Below, piece after piece: positions 8,786-17,900 of a DNA stretch of 64,000 bases (within the stretch, counting starts at the first letter, position 1; each line of letters begins with the position of its first letter). Source of the stretch: Luteimonas mephitis DSM 12574. Its GTDB lineage: Bacteria > Pseudomonadota > Gammaproteobacteria > Xanthomonadales > Xanthomonadaceae. Location: NCBI RefSeq assembly GCF_000422305.1, contig NZ_AULN01000012.1, positions 207,001 through 271,000 of the forward strand, read 5' to 3'. The notes below the pieces were generated by a model. That model searched no databases. It was not told the origin of the DNA and worked only from the letters and a program-made list of their open reading frames with translations. A program made the translations under genes and the position numbers.

Positions 8786-9586
8786 TCAGCGCGTGCTGAA
8801 GCCGTGGCGTCGGAAAATGGCGGCGGCGGCGGACGTGTGCAGCCACTGCACGAACGCCGCCGCGCGCGGATGCGTGCTCGCCTTCACCTTCGCCACCGGA
8901 TACACGATCGGCGGATGCGAGCTTTCCGGAAACGTCGCCAGCACCCTCACCCGCGGCTCGGCGCGCGCGTCGCTGCCGTAGACCACGCCCAGCGGCGTTT
9001 CGCCGCGCGCGACCAGCAGCAGCGCTGCGCGCACGTTCTCCGATTCGGCCAGGTGCGGTTGCAACGCGTCCCAAATGCCAAGCGAAATGAACGCGGCTTT
9101 CGCATACTTGCCCGCGGGCACGCCGTCGACCAGCGCCAGCGCGATCCGGCCGCGCTGGCCGAGCAGCGGCAGCAAGTCGGCGCCCGCATCAAGCGTCATC
9201 GCCTTCGCAGTGCTGTCTTTCGGCGCGACCAGCACCAGCGTGTTGCCGAGCAGTTCGCTGCGCGTGGCGGCGTCGATCAGCCCCTTCGACTGCAGTTCAT
9301 CCATCCAGTCCAGGTCCGCGGAAAGGAACACGTCCGCGGGCGCACCCTGTTCGATCTGTCGCGCAAGCGCCGAACTGCCGGCGTAGGACACGCGCACCGC
9401 CTGCCCGGTGTCGCGCTGGAAGGCGAGGGCGGCTTCGTCCATCGATTCCTTGAGGCTGGCGGCGGCGAAGACGGTGAGCGGCGGCCGCGCGGCCTTTGCG
9501 GGTGCGGGCGCGATGACGCACAGCGCGAGGACGATGCAGGCAAGACGCAGGATGCGATGGAACGAGTTGGCGGCGCGAGTCGTCAT
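8786..9586 (-). CDS. modA: Molybdate ABC transporter substrate-binding protein
   Basis: A 266-residue exported protein. A signal peptide (residues 1-32, ending PAPAKA) precedes [15 protein letters not shown], the typical ModA opening. The oxyanion-binding segment [21 protein letters not shown] begins near residue 67, with [10 protein letters not shown] after it. The C-terminal part contains VVYGSDA, as in other ModA proteins. I chose the ATG at 9586 because the signal peptide then has the usual N-region; a longer frame extends into a repeat. It captures molybdate in the periplasm for ModB/ModC. Confidence 0.95.
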   Translation of the reverse strand: MTTRAANSFHRILRLACIVLALCVIAPAPAKAARPPLTVFAAASLKESMDEAALAFQRDTGQAVRVSYAGSSALARQIEQGAPADVFLSADLDWMDELQSKGLIDAATRSELLGNTLVLVAPKDSTAKAMTLDAGADLLPLLGQRGRIALALVDGVPAGKYAKAAFISLGIWDALQPHLAESENVRAALLLVARGETPLGVVYGSDARAEPRVRVLATFPESSHPPIVYPVAKVKASTHPRAAAFVQWLHTSAAAAIFRRHGFSTR

Positions 9587-9610
9587 GGATGAATGCCCAA
9601 CGCACTGGAT

Positions 9611-9675
9611 GTAGGAGCGCACCTGGGCGCGACCGGGATCTTCGGTAAAGCGGTCGCGCCCAGGTGCGCTCCTAC
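9611..9675. repeat. GTAG REP upstream of modA
   Basis: Perfect 24-bp inverted repeat, arms 9611-9634 and 9652-9675, loop of 17 nt. It begins GTAGGAGCGC and ends GCGCTCCTAC, the terminal GTAG being the hallmark of the REPs described in Stenotrophomonas maltophilia. It lies 24 bp before the modA start codon. Confidence 0.92.
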
Positions 9676-9692
9676 AGGGGCAGGCATTGCGC

Positions 9693-10268
9693 TCACGGCG
9701 CCACGATCACCGTGATCGCCTCCACCTGTTGCACCCAGCGCGCAGGACGCGCTTCGCCAGGCACGACCAGCCGCAGCGGCCCCGTGTCATCGCCCAGCGC
9801 CTTGCCATCGCAGCGATCGACGACGAACGCGCTGCGGTTGCCCAGCGTCGGATCGAACTCGGCGAGCGCGAACAGCGCGCGATAGCCGTCGCGGCTGTCG
9901 ACCTGCACGTAACGGCCCAGCTGCGCGCCGCGCAGCGGCTCGGCAGGCATCGCGCCGGCAGCCTGCATCAAAGCGGCGAGCGCGACGCCTTCGCACCGCA
10001 GCGCTTCGCCGTGCGCAGCGGCGTCGACTGTCGTGCGCGGCAGCGCGGCGAGGGTGGCGGCATCGAGCGGCACCACCACCGGCGAGGGCAGCGCCGGCGC
10101 CTGCGGCGGCGCGGCGTGCAGGTGCGGGTCGTGGGTCGACGGTGCGGCGGTCGCATCGGTCGTCGGCGGCCCTGGCGGCGGGGATGGGACGGTGCGCGGC
10201 GGCCCGTGGCTGGCGCAGGCCGACAGCAGCAGCGCAGCGAACAGCGGCAGGGGTCGGGGCGCGGTCAT
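9693..10268 (-). CDS. Lipoprotein with molybdopterin-oxidoreductase-like (sulfite-oxidase fold) domain
   Basis: A 191-residue protein. Residues 1-17 form a lipoprotein signal with lipobox LSAC, then a Pro-rich linker. The C-terminal 120 residues follow the minimal PF00174 pattern: [31 protein letters not shown], and [20 protein letters not shown]. The cofactor-ligating Cys of catalytic sulfite oxidases is not seen in its usual context, so it may be a non-catalytic or electron-partner form. Its ATG overlaps the YeeE stop (ATGA), and modABC lie just downstream, which suggests a molybdenum link. Function is inference. Confidence 0.72.
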   Translation of the reverse strand: MTAPRPLPLFAALLLSACASHGPPRTVPSPPPGPPTTDATAAPSTHDPHLHAAPPQAPALPSPVVVPLDAATLAALPRTTVDAAAHGEALRCEGVALAALMQAAGAMPAEPLRGAQLGRYVQVDSRDGYRALFALAEFDPTLGNRSAFVVDRCDGKALGDDTGPLRLVVPGEARPARWVQQVEAITVIVAP

Positions 10269-10774
10269 GGCCGCGCCGGCAGCAGGCGAACCAGCCAGGA
10301 ACCCGCCAGCAGCGCGAGGACGAACACGATCGCTTCCCCGCTGCCGCGCGCGAGGTTGGCCAACGCCGGCCCGGGACAGTAGCCGGCGAGCCCCCAGCCG
10401 GCCCCGAACAATGCGCTGCCCGCGAGCAGGCGCCAGTCGATGCGCGTCGCGGGCGCGTCGCAGGGCTGCGCCCGCGCGCGTCGCCGCACCCACGCGAAGC
10501 CCGGCAAGGTCACCGCCAGCGCGCCGCCCATGACCAGTGCCAGCGACGGATCCCAGTGGCCGGACACGTCGAGGAAGTTGAGCACCTTGTCGGGATCGGT
10601 CATCTCCGGCAGCGCCAGCAGCCGCCACGCGCGCCCGTCGCGCTGCTCGATGCCGGCGTTGAGGATGCCGCTTATGCCGGCGATGCGGCCGATGCCGGCG
10701 TACAGCAGCACGGCTGCCGCGCCGATCGCGATGCCGCCCAGTGCCGCACTGACCGGGGTGAATGTCGTCTGCAT
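10265..10774 (-). CDS. YeeE/YedE-family sulfur transporter
   Basis: A 169-residue membrane protein of the YeeE/YedE (PmpA/TsuA-like) group, implicated in moving thiosulfate or related sulfur compounds. The N-terminal half has the GIGRIAGISGIL helix; the second half has the DUF6691 words TDPDKVLNFLDVSGHWDPSL and GLAGYCPGPALANLA, the latter with a Cys in the pore-type motif. It thus joins elements that are often found on two separate proteins. Start MQTTFTPVSA chosen. It lies four nucleotides downstream of the hydrolase gene and belongs to the same leftward operon, as in BigR operons of Xylella and Agrobacterium. Confidence 0.85.
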   Translation of the reverse strand: MQTTFTPVSAALGGIAIGAAAVLLYAGIGRIAGISGILNAGIEQRDGRAWRLLALPEMTDPDKVLNFLDVSGHWDPSLALVMGGALAVTLPGFAWVRRRARAQPCDAPATRIDWRLLAGSALFGAGWGLAGYCPGPALANLARGSGEAIVFVLALLAGSWLVRLLPARP

Positions 10775-10778
10775 GGAA

Positions 10779-11654
10779 TCAGAGTGTGTCGAGGGGAATC
10801 TTGAAATAGCGCACGCCATTGTCCTCCGCTTCCGGCAGCGCGCCGGCGCGGATGTTGGCCTGCAGCGAAGGGATGATCAGCGCCGGCATCGCCAGGGTCG
10901 CGTCGCGCGCCTCGCGCAGGCGCACGTAGTCGTCCTCGGCGGTGTCGTCCCGGACATGGATGTTGGCGCGCTTCTGTTCGCCGATCGTGGTCTCGCAGGC
11001 CGGCTCGCGGCCGCCCGGACCGTAGTCGTGGCAGACGAACACGCGGGTGTCGTCGGGCAGTTCGAACAGGCGCCGGATCGAGCGGTACAGCGTCTGCGCG
11101 CTGCCGCCGGGGAAGTCGCAGCGCGCGGTGCCACCGTCGGGCATGAACAGCGAGTCGCCGGTGAACAGCGCGTCGCCGACGAGGTACGCGATGCTGTCGC
11201 TGGTGTGGCCGGGCACGGCGATCACGCGCGCGGCGATGCCGCCGATCGCGAACGTTTCGTCGTCGGCGAACAGGTGGTCGAACTGGGAGCCGTCGACCGG
11301 AAAGTGGTCGCCGAGGTTGAAGATCGGGCGGAAGGTGGCCTGCACCTTGTGGATGCCGGCGCCGATGGCGAGCGTGGCGTCGGGATAATGCGTCGTCTTC
11401 AGCCAGTGCGACGCCGAGAGATGATCGGCGTGGGCGTGGGTTTCGAGCAGCCAGCGCACGGTCGCGCCGCGTTCGCGCACCGCATCCACCAACGCCTGCG
11501 CCGATTGCGTGGACGTGCGCCCGGAGGAGGCGGCGTAGTCGAGTACCGGGTCGACCAGCGCGGCGTCGCCGCTGGCGGGGTCCAGGACGAGGTAGCTCCA
11601 GGCGCCGGTGTCGGAGTGGAAGAAGGACTCGATGTGCAGGCCGTCGTCGCTCAC
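10779..11654 (-). CDS. Metallo-beta-lactamase-fold persulfide dioxygenase-like hydrolase
   Basis: A 291-residue MBL-fold protein with THAHADH at residues 72-78, VPGHTSDS, GDSLF, and a terminal HDYGPGG, the ligands used by the ETHE1/Blh group to hold one iron. Enzymes of this group oxidise glutathione persulfide to sulfite. I chose the GTG at 11654 because GAGAGGG lies just before it. The gene sits between the BigR-like repressor and the YeeE transporter. Unlike the Blh protein of Xylella it lacks the DUF442 phosphatase domain, which is instead encoded separately at 18671. Confidence 0.88.
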   Translation of the reverse strand: MSDDGLHIESFFHSDTGAWSYLVLDPASGDAALVDPVLDYAASSGRTSTQSAQALVDAVRERGATVRWLLETHAHADHLSASHWLKTTHYPDATLAIGAGIHKVQATFRPIFNLGDHFPVDGSQFDHLFADDETFAIGGIAARVIAVPGHTSDSIAYLVGDALFTGDSLFMPDGGTARCDFPGGSAQTLYRSIRRLFELPDDTRVFVCHDYGPGGREPACETTIGEQKRANIHVRDDTAEDDYVRLREARDATLAMPALIIPSLQANIRAGALPEAEDNGVRYFKIPLDTL

Positions 11655-11662
11655 GATCCCTC

Positions 11663-11980
11663 TCACAGCGGCGGATCGTCGCCGCAGTAGATGCCGTGCA
11701 GGGTAGCAATGATGGCTTGCGCCGGGCCACTGGCCAGCGAGTAGTAGATGCTCTGGGCTTCGCGGCGCGTCGTCACCAGGCCGTCCTGGCGCAGCAGGGC
11801 CAGGTGCTGCGACAACGCCGATTGGCTCAGGTCCAGCCGCGCATTGAGCTCGCCGACCGAGCGCTCGCCTTCGGCCAGCAGGCACAGCAGCATCAGCCGT
11901 TTCTCGTTGCCCAGCGCCTTGAGCAGTTGCGCGGCCTCGGCAGCGTGGACACGCATCGCTTCGGGATCGATGTTGGGCAT
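11663..11980 (-). CDS. bigR: ArsR-family sulfide/persulfide-responsive repressor, BigR type
   Basis: A 105-residue winged-helix protein. The recognition region SVGELNARLDLSQSALSQHL continues into LLRQDGLVTTRREAQSIYY, which is close to BigR/YgaV. Two cysteines, C33 and C99, are 66 residues apart, the same spacing as C42 and C108 of Xylella BigR that form the sulfide-triggered disulfide/trisulfide switch. Its ATG overlaps the stop of the preceding rhodanese remnant (TGATG). It most likely binds the AT-rich dyad at 12206-12225 and represses both divergent operons until sulfide or persulfide accumulates. Confidence 0.92.
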   Translation of the reverse strand: MPNIDPEAMRVHAAEAAQLLKALGNEKRLMLLCLLAEGERSVGELNARLDLSQSALSQHLALLRQDGLVTTRREAQSIYYSLASGPAQAIIATLHGIYCGDDPPL

Positions 11981-12174
11981 CAGCGCATGGTCGCGGGCAG
12001 GCCGGCCGCAGTCCAGCCGGACGCGCCGCAGGCGGTCTCACGGGCCCCGAACTCCGCCGGTTGCCTGACATCGATCAAGACGCCTGCCCGCGGGCAGGCG
12101 CCGAATGACCGGAGAGCCATTTCCCGGATCCGGGAACACGCCTCCCCGACGCGGGTGGCAGCACTGGCGGGCAT
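11980..12174 (-). pseudogene. Internally deleted rhodanese, 64-residue remnant ORF
   Basis: The ORF starts at ATG 12174 behind a strong GGAGGAAA. It contains the N-terminal rhodanese hallmark GVLIDVRQPAEF, then passes almost directly to GASGWTAAGLPATMR, which matches the normal C-terminal end of a rhodanese domain. The middle of roughly 50 residues, including the catalytic Cys loop, is missing in frame. It therefore cannot transfer sulfane sulfur as a rhodanese does. It is kept open and its stop overlaps the bigR start by one base, so it may now act only as a translational leader for the repressor. Confidence 0.75.
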
Positions 12175-12205
12175 GGCGGTTTCCTCCGATTCGCGCCCGG
12201 CAATA

Positions 12206-12225
12206 ATATCAGTTGACACTAATAT
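12206..12225. promoter_or_regulatory. AT-rich dyad, likely BigR operator of the divergent sulfide locus
   Basis: A 20-bp imperfect palindrome: ATATCAGTTG on the left, ACACTAATAT on the right (ATAT-Y-AGT halves). It is an island of A+T in a 70% G+C region, lies between the two divergent transcription units, and overlaps the rightward -35 box. BigR is known to bind AT-rich palindromes in its own promoter. Binding here is inferred. Confidence 0.7.
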
Positions 12226-12241
12226 AAGAAATAACTAATGT
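12213..12241 (+). promoter_or_regulatory. Promoter of the SQR-RND operon
   Basis: Perfect -35 TTGACA at 12213-12218 and -10 TAATGT at 12236-12241, spacer 17 bp. The -35 is inside the dyad, so repressor binding would exclude RNA polymerase. GGAGGGAGG follows before the ATG at 12284. Confidence 0.65.
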
Positions 12242-12283
12242 TCATCCAACACAACGGCGCCAGGCGCCGGAGGGAGGCTTGAG

Positions 12284-13606
12284 ATGGCCAGGATCGTGGT
12301 GCTGGGAGCGGGGCTGGGCGGCATGGCCGCGGCCTACGAACTGCGCGAAACGCTGGGCAGGGAGCACCCGGTCACGGTGGTCGGGCTGGGCGACCGCTTC
12401 AGCTTCACCCCCTCCAACCCGTGGCTCGCCGTGGGCTGGCGCAAACCCGGGGATTTCACCCTGGATGCCGCCGAGCACCTGGGGCGCAAGGACATCGCCT
12501 TCGATGGCTCCGGCGCGCAACGCATCGATGCCGAAGCCCGCCAGGTACATACCGGCTCGGGCAAGGTGCTCGATTACGATTACCTGCTGGTGTGCACCGG
12601 GCCCCGGCTCGCGTTCGAGGAAGTCCCCGGCACCGGTCCGGATACCGGACTGACCCAGTCGGTCTGCACCACGCCGCACGCGCAGCGCGCCTGGGAGGCG
12701 TACGAGAAGTTCCTGCAGGACCCCGGCCCGATCGTGGTCGGGGCGGTGCAGGGCGCCAGTTGTTTCGGTCCGGCCTACGAGTTCGCGCTGATCCTCGACG
12801 CCGACCTGCGCCGCCGCAAGCTGCGCGACAAGGTGCCGATGACCTACGTCACCAGCGAGCCGTACATCGGCCACATGGGACTGGGCGGCGTCGGCGATTC
12901 CAAGGGGCTGATGGAGTACGAACTGCGCCAGCGCCACATCAAGTGGATCACCAATGCCAAGGTGCAGGAAGTGCGTCCCGGCGAAGTCGTGGCCGTCGAG
13001 CACGATGCCAAGGGGCTGCCGCTTGACGAGCACGTCGTGCCGTTCAAGTACGCGATGCTGTTGCCGGCGTTCAAGGGCGTGGAGGCGGTCGCCGCGGTCG
13101 AGGGGCTGTGCAACCCGCGCGGTTTCGTGATCGTCGACAAGCACCAGCGCAGCCCGAAATACCCGCAGGTCTTCGCCGCCGGGGTGTGCGTGGCGATCCC
13201 GCCGGTGGAGGCGACGCCGGTGCCGACCGGTGCGCCCAAGACCGGGTTCATGATCGAGTCGATGGTCACCACCATCGTGCGCAACATCCAGGCCGAACTG
13301 CAGGGCAAGCCCGCCGACTTCGAGGGCACCTGGAACGCGGTGTGCCTGGCCGACATGGGCGATACCGGCGTGGCCTTCGTCGCGCTGCCGCAGATCCCGC
13401 CGCGCAACGTCACCTGGGCCAGGGAGGGCAAGTGGGTGCACCTGGCCAAGGTCGGCTTCGAGAAGTACTTCCTCTACAAGATGCGCCACGGCACATCGGA
13501 GCCGATCTACGAGAAGTACATCATGGGACTGCTCGGCATCGAGCGGCTCAAGGCGCGAAAAAGTAGTCCTCCCCCGATTCCCCCCCAATCTGGAGCAAGC
13601 GCATGA
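12284..13606 (+). CDS. sqr: Sulfide:quinone oxidoreductase
   Basis: A 440-residue FAD flavoprotein. GAGLGGMAAAYEL (residues 8-20) binds the ADP part of FAD. Cysteines C128 (QSVCTTPHA), C160 (GASCFGPAYEF) and C354 (AVCLADMGDTG) occupy the same places as C128, C160 and C356 of the Acidithiobacillus ferrooxidans enzyme, the triad that oxidises sulfide and holds the growing polysulfide. The C-terminal region includes an amphipathic membrane-binding part (VGFEKYFLYKMRHG). It should pass sulfide electrons to the quinone pool. It is the first gene of the rightward operon and its stop overlaps the next start (ATGA). Confidence 0.93.
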   Translation: MARIVVLGAGLGGMAAAYELRETLGREHPVTVVGLGDRFSFTPSNPWLAVGWRKPGDFTLDAAEHLGRKDIAFDGSGAQRIDAEARQVHTGSGKVLDYDYLLVCTGPRLAFEEVPGTGPDTGLTQSVCTTPHAQRAWEAYEKFLQDPGPIVVGAVQGASCFGPAYEFALILDADLRRRKLRDKVPMTYVTSEPYIGHMGLGGVGDSKGLMEYELRQRHIKWITNAKVQEVRPGEVVAVEHDAKGLPLDEHVVPFKYAMLLPAFKGVEAVAAVEGLCNPRGFVIVDKHQRSPKYPQVFAAGVCVAIPPVEATPVPTGAPKTGFMIESMVTTIVRNIQAELQGKPADFEGTWNAVCLADMGDTGVAFVALPQIPPRNVTWAREGKWVHLAKVGFEKYFLYKMRHGTSEPIYEKYIMGLLGIERLKARKSSPPPIPPQSGASA

Positions 13607-13830
13607 AAACCCCGATGTCCCTGGATCGCGCCATCATGGCCTTCGCCGGCGTGATGGTCCTGGTCAGCGTCGCGCTGACCCAGCTGGTCTCGCCGTGGTG
13701 GTGGGTCCTCACCGCCTTCATCGGCCTCAACCTGTTCCAGTCCGCATTCACCGGATTCTGTCCGGCGGGCATGGTCATGCGCAGGCTGGGGATCGGCAAG
13801 AACGCCGAGGGCGCGAGTTGCTGCCGTTGA
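13603..13830 (+). CDS. YgaP-type DUF2892 membrane protein
   Basis: A 75-residue protein with two membrane spans and the DUF2892 signature GLNLFQSAFTGFCPAGMV. In E. coli YgaP this module is fused to an N-terminal rhodanese; here it is alone, while a decayed rhodanese sits across the divergent promoter. Cys53 in the membrane motif and a terminal SCC pair could carry persulfide. Start overlaps the SQR stop by four bases; the adaptor gene starts six bases after its stop. Confidence 0.9.
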   Translation: MKTPMSLDRAIMAFAGVMVLVSVALTQLVSPWWWVLTAFIGLNLFQSAFTGFCPAGMVMRRLGIGKNAEGASCCR

Positions 13831-13835
13831 TCCGC

Positions 13836-14912
13836 ATGCGCGCAATGCTTGCGACCGCGTTGCTGGCCGCGCTGGCGGCCTGCGGCGGGGAACCGGCACC
13901 GGCATCGCCGCCACCGCTGCGCGGGCTGCGGACGCTGACCGTGCAAGCGCCCGCCGGCGACGCCGGCCGCGCCTGGGATGGCGTGGTCGAGGCGGTGCGC
14001 CAGGCCGACCTGTCGGCGCAGACCACGGGGCGTGTGACCGAGGTCAACGCGGACGTGAACGACCGCGTCGCCGCCGGCGCGGTCCTGCTGCGGCTGACCG
14101 CCGTGGAGCAGCAGGCCGGCGCCAACACCGCGCGCGCGCAATTGCGCGCCGCCGATGCCGCGGCGGCGGAAGCGGAGTCCAACTATCGCCGCTTCGCCGC
14201 GCTGGCCGGTGGCCAGTACGTGTCGAAATCGCAGCTGGACCAGGCGCGCGCGGCCCGCGACAGCGCGGTGGCCTCGCGCGACGCGGCACGCGCGCAACTA
14301 ACTCAGGCCGGCCAGCAGGCCGGGTACACGGTGGTGCGCGCGCCGTTCGCCGGCATCGTCAGCGCGCGGCGGGTCGAACCCGGCGAAAGCGTCAATCCGG
14401 GCCAGCCGCTGATGTCGGTGTATGCGCCGGGCGCGCTGCGGATCGAAGTGCAGGTGCCGCAGTCCGAGGCCGACGCGATCCGCGGCGCCGGCCGCGCGCA
14501 AGTCGTGTTCGCCGACGGGCGCGCTGTCGCCGCGGCGGCGGTCGTCGTGTTTCCGGCCGCGGACCCGTCGACCCACAGCGTCGGCGTGCGCGTGACTTTG
14601 CCGGACGTGCACGACGCTCCCATGCCAGGCGCCACCGCGAAGGTCGTGTTCCCGATCGCGAGCGGCGGCGCCACGCCGGCGACGATCGGCATCCCGGCGT
14701 CGGCGCTGGTCCAGCGCGGCGAAGTCAGCGGTGTGTACGTGCTGCAGGACGGCCGCCTGTCGCTGCGCCAGTTGCGGCTGGGAGGTCGCCGCGGCGACCG
14801 GGTGGAAGTCATGGCCGGCCTGGAGCGCGGGGACGCCATCGCCATCGATCCGGTTGCGGCGTTGCAGGCGTTGGCGGCGCAACGCAAGGCCGCCGGTGGC
14901 AGCGATGAATGA
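13836..14912 (+). CDS. RND efflux periplasmic adaptor (membrane fusion protein)
   Basis: A 358-residue HlyD/AcrA-type adaptor. The signal ends in a lipobox (LAAC, Cys near residue 16), so it is probably an inner-membrane lipoprotein. VNDRVAAGAVLLRL is the first half of the lipoyl domain, followed by a short coiled hairpin (about residues 90-150) and RAPFAGIVSARRVEPGESV, the second lipoyl half. The C-terminal part is the membrane-proximal domain. ATG 13836 was chosen for the signal peptide. It overlaps the permease start by eight bases. Its place between SQR and thioredoxin suggests the pump deals with a product of sulfide chemistry. Confidence 0.92.
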   Translation: MRAMLATALLAALAACGGEPAPASPPPLRGLRTLTVQAPAGDAGRAWDGVVEAVRQADLSAQTTGRVTEVNADVNDRVAAGAVLLRLTAVEQQAGANTARAQLRAADAAAAEAESNYRRFAALAGGQYVSKSQLDQARAARDSAVASRDAARAQLTQAGQQAGYTVVRAPFAGIVSARRVEPGESVNPGQPLMSVYAPGALRIEVQVPQSEADAIRGAGRAQVVFADGRAVAAAAVVVFPAADPSTHSVGVRVTLPDVHDAPMPGATAKVVFPIASGGATPATIGIPASALVQRGEVSGVYVLQDGRLSLRQLRLGGRRGDRVEVMAGLERGDAIAIDPVAALQALAAQRKAAGGSDE

Positions 14913-17900
14913 GCCGGGCCACGGCCGGCTGGGCCTGCCCGGCCGCCTGGCGGCCGCCTTCCAGGCCAACCCGCTGACGCCGGTCCTGGCGATCCTCGGC
15001 CTGTTGCTGGGCTTGGTGGCGGTGCTGGTCACGCCGCGCGAGGAAGAGCCGCAGATCGACGTCACCATGGCCAACGTCATCGTGCCGTTCGCGGGCGCCA
15101 GCGCGCGCGACGTCGAGCAACTGGTCAGCACGCCGCTGGAGCAGAAGCTCTCGGAAATCGAGGGCGTCAAGCACGTCTATTCGATCAGTCGCCCGGGCAT
15201 GGCCGTGCTGACCGTGGAATACACGGTCGGCGTCGAGCGCCAGCCGGCGATCGTGCGCCTCTACAACCAGGTCTATTCCAACCAGGACTGGTTGCCGCCG
15301 GGCGTGGGCGTGGGCCAGCCGCTGATCAAGCCCAAGGGCATCGACGACGTCCCGGTCATGGCGGTGACGCTGTGGACCGACGACATGCAACGCGGGCCCG
15401 CCGAGTTGGCGGAAGTCGCGCACACGCTGGAAACCGAGTTCAAGCGCGTGCCCGGCACGCGCGACATCTACACCGTCGGCGCGCCCGACCGGGTGGTGGC
15501 GGTGACCCTGGATCCGGCGCGGCTTGCCGCGTACGGCTTGGCGGTGCCCGACCTGGCGCAGGCGCTGAAGGCGGCGAACGTCGTGCGCCAGGTCGGCGAG
15601 CGCGTCGCCGGCAATGCCGCGGTGCCGGTAACCGCCGGCACCTTCCTGGCCAGCGCGCGGGATGTCGCTGACCTGGTGGTCGGGTTGTCCGGCGGCAAGC
15701 CGTTGCGCTTGTCCGACGTCGCCACTGTGCGCGCCGGGGGCGACCTCGCCACGCGCTATGCGTGGCACGGCGCACCGCCCGGACGCGCCGGGCCGGTCGC
15801 GGGACTGGCGCCCGCGGTGACCATCGCCGTCGCCAAGAAGCCCGGCAGCAATGCCGCCGACATCACCGGCGCGGTCGCCACGCGCCTGCGCCAGGTGCAG
15901 GACGAACTGATCCCCGACGGCGTGCATGCCACCGTCACCCGCGACTACGGCCGGACCGCCACCGACAAGGCCATGAAGCTGATCCAGAAGCTGGTGTTCG
16001 CCACCGGCTCGGTGGTGCTGCTGGTGCTGTTCGCGCTGGGCTGGCGCGAGGCGATCGTGGTCGGCAGCGCGGTGGTGCTGACGCTCGCGGTCACCCTGTT
16101 CGCGTCGTGGGCGATGGGCTTCACCCTCAACCGGGTGTCGCTGTTCGCGTTGATCTTCTCGATCGGCATCCTCGTGGACGACGCGATCGTCGTGGTCGAG
16201 AACATCCACCGGCACATGGCCCTCGGAGGCAGGACCCTGCGCGAGGCGATCCCGCCGGCGGTGGACGAAGTCGGCGGCCCGACCATCCTCGCCACCTTCA
16301 CAGTGATCGCCGCGCTGATGCCGATGGCCTTCGTCTCCGGCCTGATGGGGCCATACATGCGGCCGATCCCGATCAACGCCTCGGTCGGCATGCTGCTGTC
16401 GCTGGCGATCGCGCTGGTGGTGACGCCATGGCTGTCGCTCAAGCTGCTCGGCAGGCACCTGCCCGCCGCGGGCGACGGCGACCATGCCGGCGAAGCCGAA
16501 GCCGCCCGCGAAACCAGGCTCAAGCGCATGTTCTCCAGGCTGATGCGGCCGTTCCTGGATCCCGCGCGCGGAGGCCGCCGGCGGCTGTGGCTGTTCGGCG
16601 GCATCGCCGCGCTGGTGCTGCTGGCCGCATCGCTTGCCGTGTTCCAGGCGGTGGTGCTGAAGATGCTGCCGTTCGACAACAAGTCCGAGCTGCAGGTGGT
16701 GGTGGACCTGCCCGAAGGCCGCACCCTGGAAGCCACCGATGCGCTGCTGGTGGAACTGGCCGCGGCCGTGGACAAGGTGCCCGAGGTGCTGGATTACCAG
16801 GGCTATGCCGGCACCGCTGCGCCGATCAACTTCAACGGCCTGGTGCGGCAGTACTTCCTGCGCAGCGGCGGCAACGTCGGCGACCTGCAGGTCAACCTGG
16901 TCGACAAGCACCAGCGCGAACGCCAGAGCCACGACATCGCGCGCGCGCTGCGGCCGCAACTGGACGCGATCGGGCGCCGCCACGGCGCGTCGGTGAAAGT
17001 GGTCGAAGTGCCGCCGGGGCCGCCGGTGCTGGCGCCGCTGGTCGCCGAGCTGTACGGCCCGGACTACGCCACCAGCCGCAGGCTGGCCAAGGCGCTGGAA
17101 CAGCGTTTCCGCGCCACCGAAGGCATCGTCGACGTCGATACCAGCGTCGAAAGCGATGCCCCGCGCGAGGTGCTGGTGGTCGATCGCGCGCGCGCCGCGC
17201 GCCTGGGCGTGCCGCAGTCGGCGATCGCCGACGCGCTGGCCGCGGCGTTGACCGGCCTGGACGCCACCTATGTGCACGATGGCGCGTCGAAATACCCGCG
17301 CCCGGTGCGCCTGCGCCTGCCCGCGGGCGACCAGGCCACGATGCAGCGCCTGCTCGCGTTGCAGGTGCGTGGCGGCGAAGGCCAGCTCGTTCCGCTGTCG
17401 GAGCTGGTGGCGGTGCGGGAGGCGCCGTGGGACGGCGCCATCCACCACAAGGACCTGCTGCCGGTCGTCTACGTCACCGGCGACGAGGCCGGCCGGCTCG
17501 ACAGCCCGCTGTACGGCATGTTCGACCTGGTCGGGCAGCTGCGCCGGCAACCCGTCGGCGGCCACGAACTCGAACAGACGTTCATCGGCCAGCCGCAAGA
17601 CAGCAGCCGGTTCGCGGTCAAGTGGGACGGCGAATGGCAGATCACCTACGAGACCTTCCGCGACATGGGCATCGCCTATGCCGCCGGCATGGTGCTGATC
17701 TACCTGCTGGTTGTGGCGCAGTTCCGCAGCTACCTGGTGCCGCTGGTGATCATGGCGCCGATCCCGCTGACGGTGATCGGGGTGATGCCGGGGCACGCGC
17801 TGCTCGGCGCGCAGTTCACCGCCACCAGCATGATCGGCATGATCGCGCTGGCCGGGATCATCGTGCGCAATTCCATCCTGCTGGTGGATTTCATCAACCA

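Noticed and set aside
14809-17796. A 995-codon open frame antisense to the RND permease
   Set aside because: Shadow of the GC-rich sense gene; composition rich in His, Arg and Gln with no domains.
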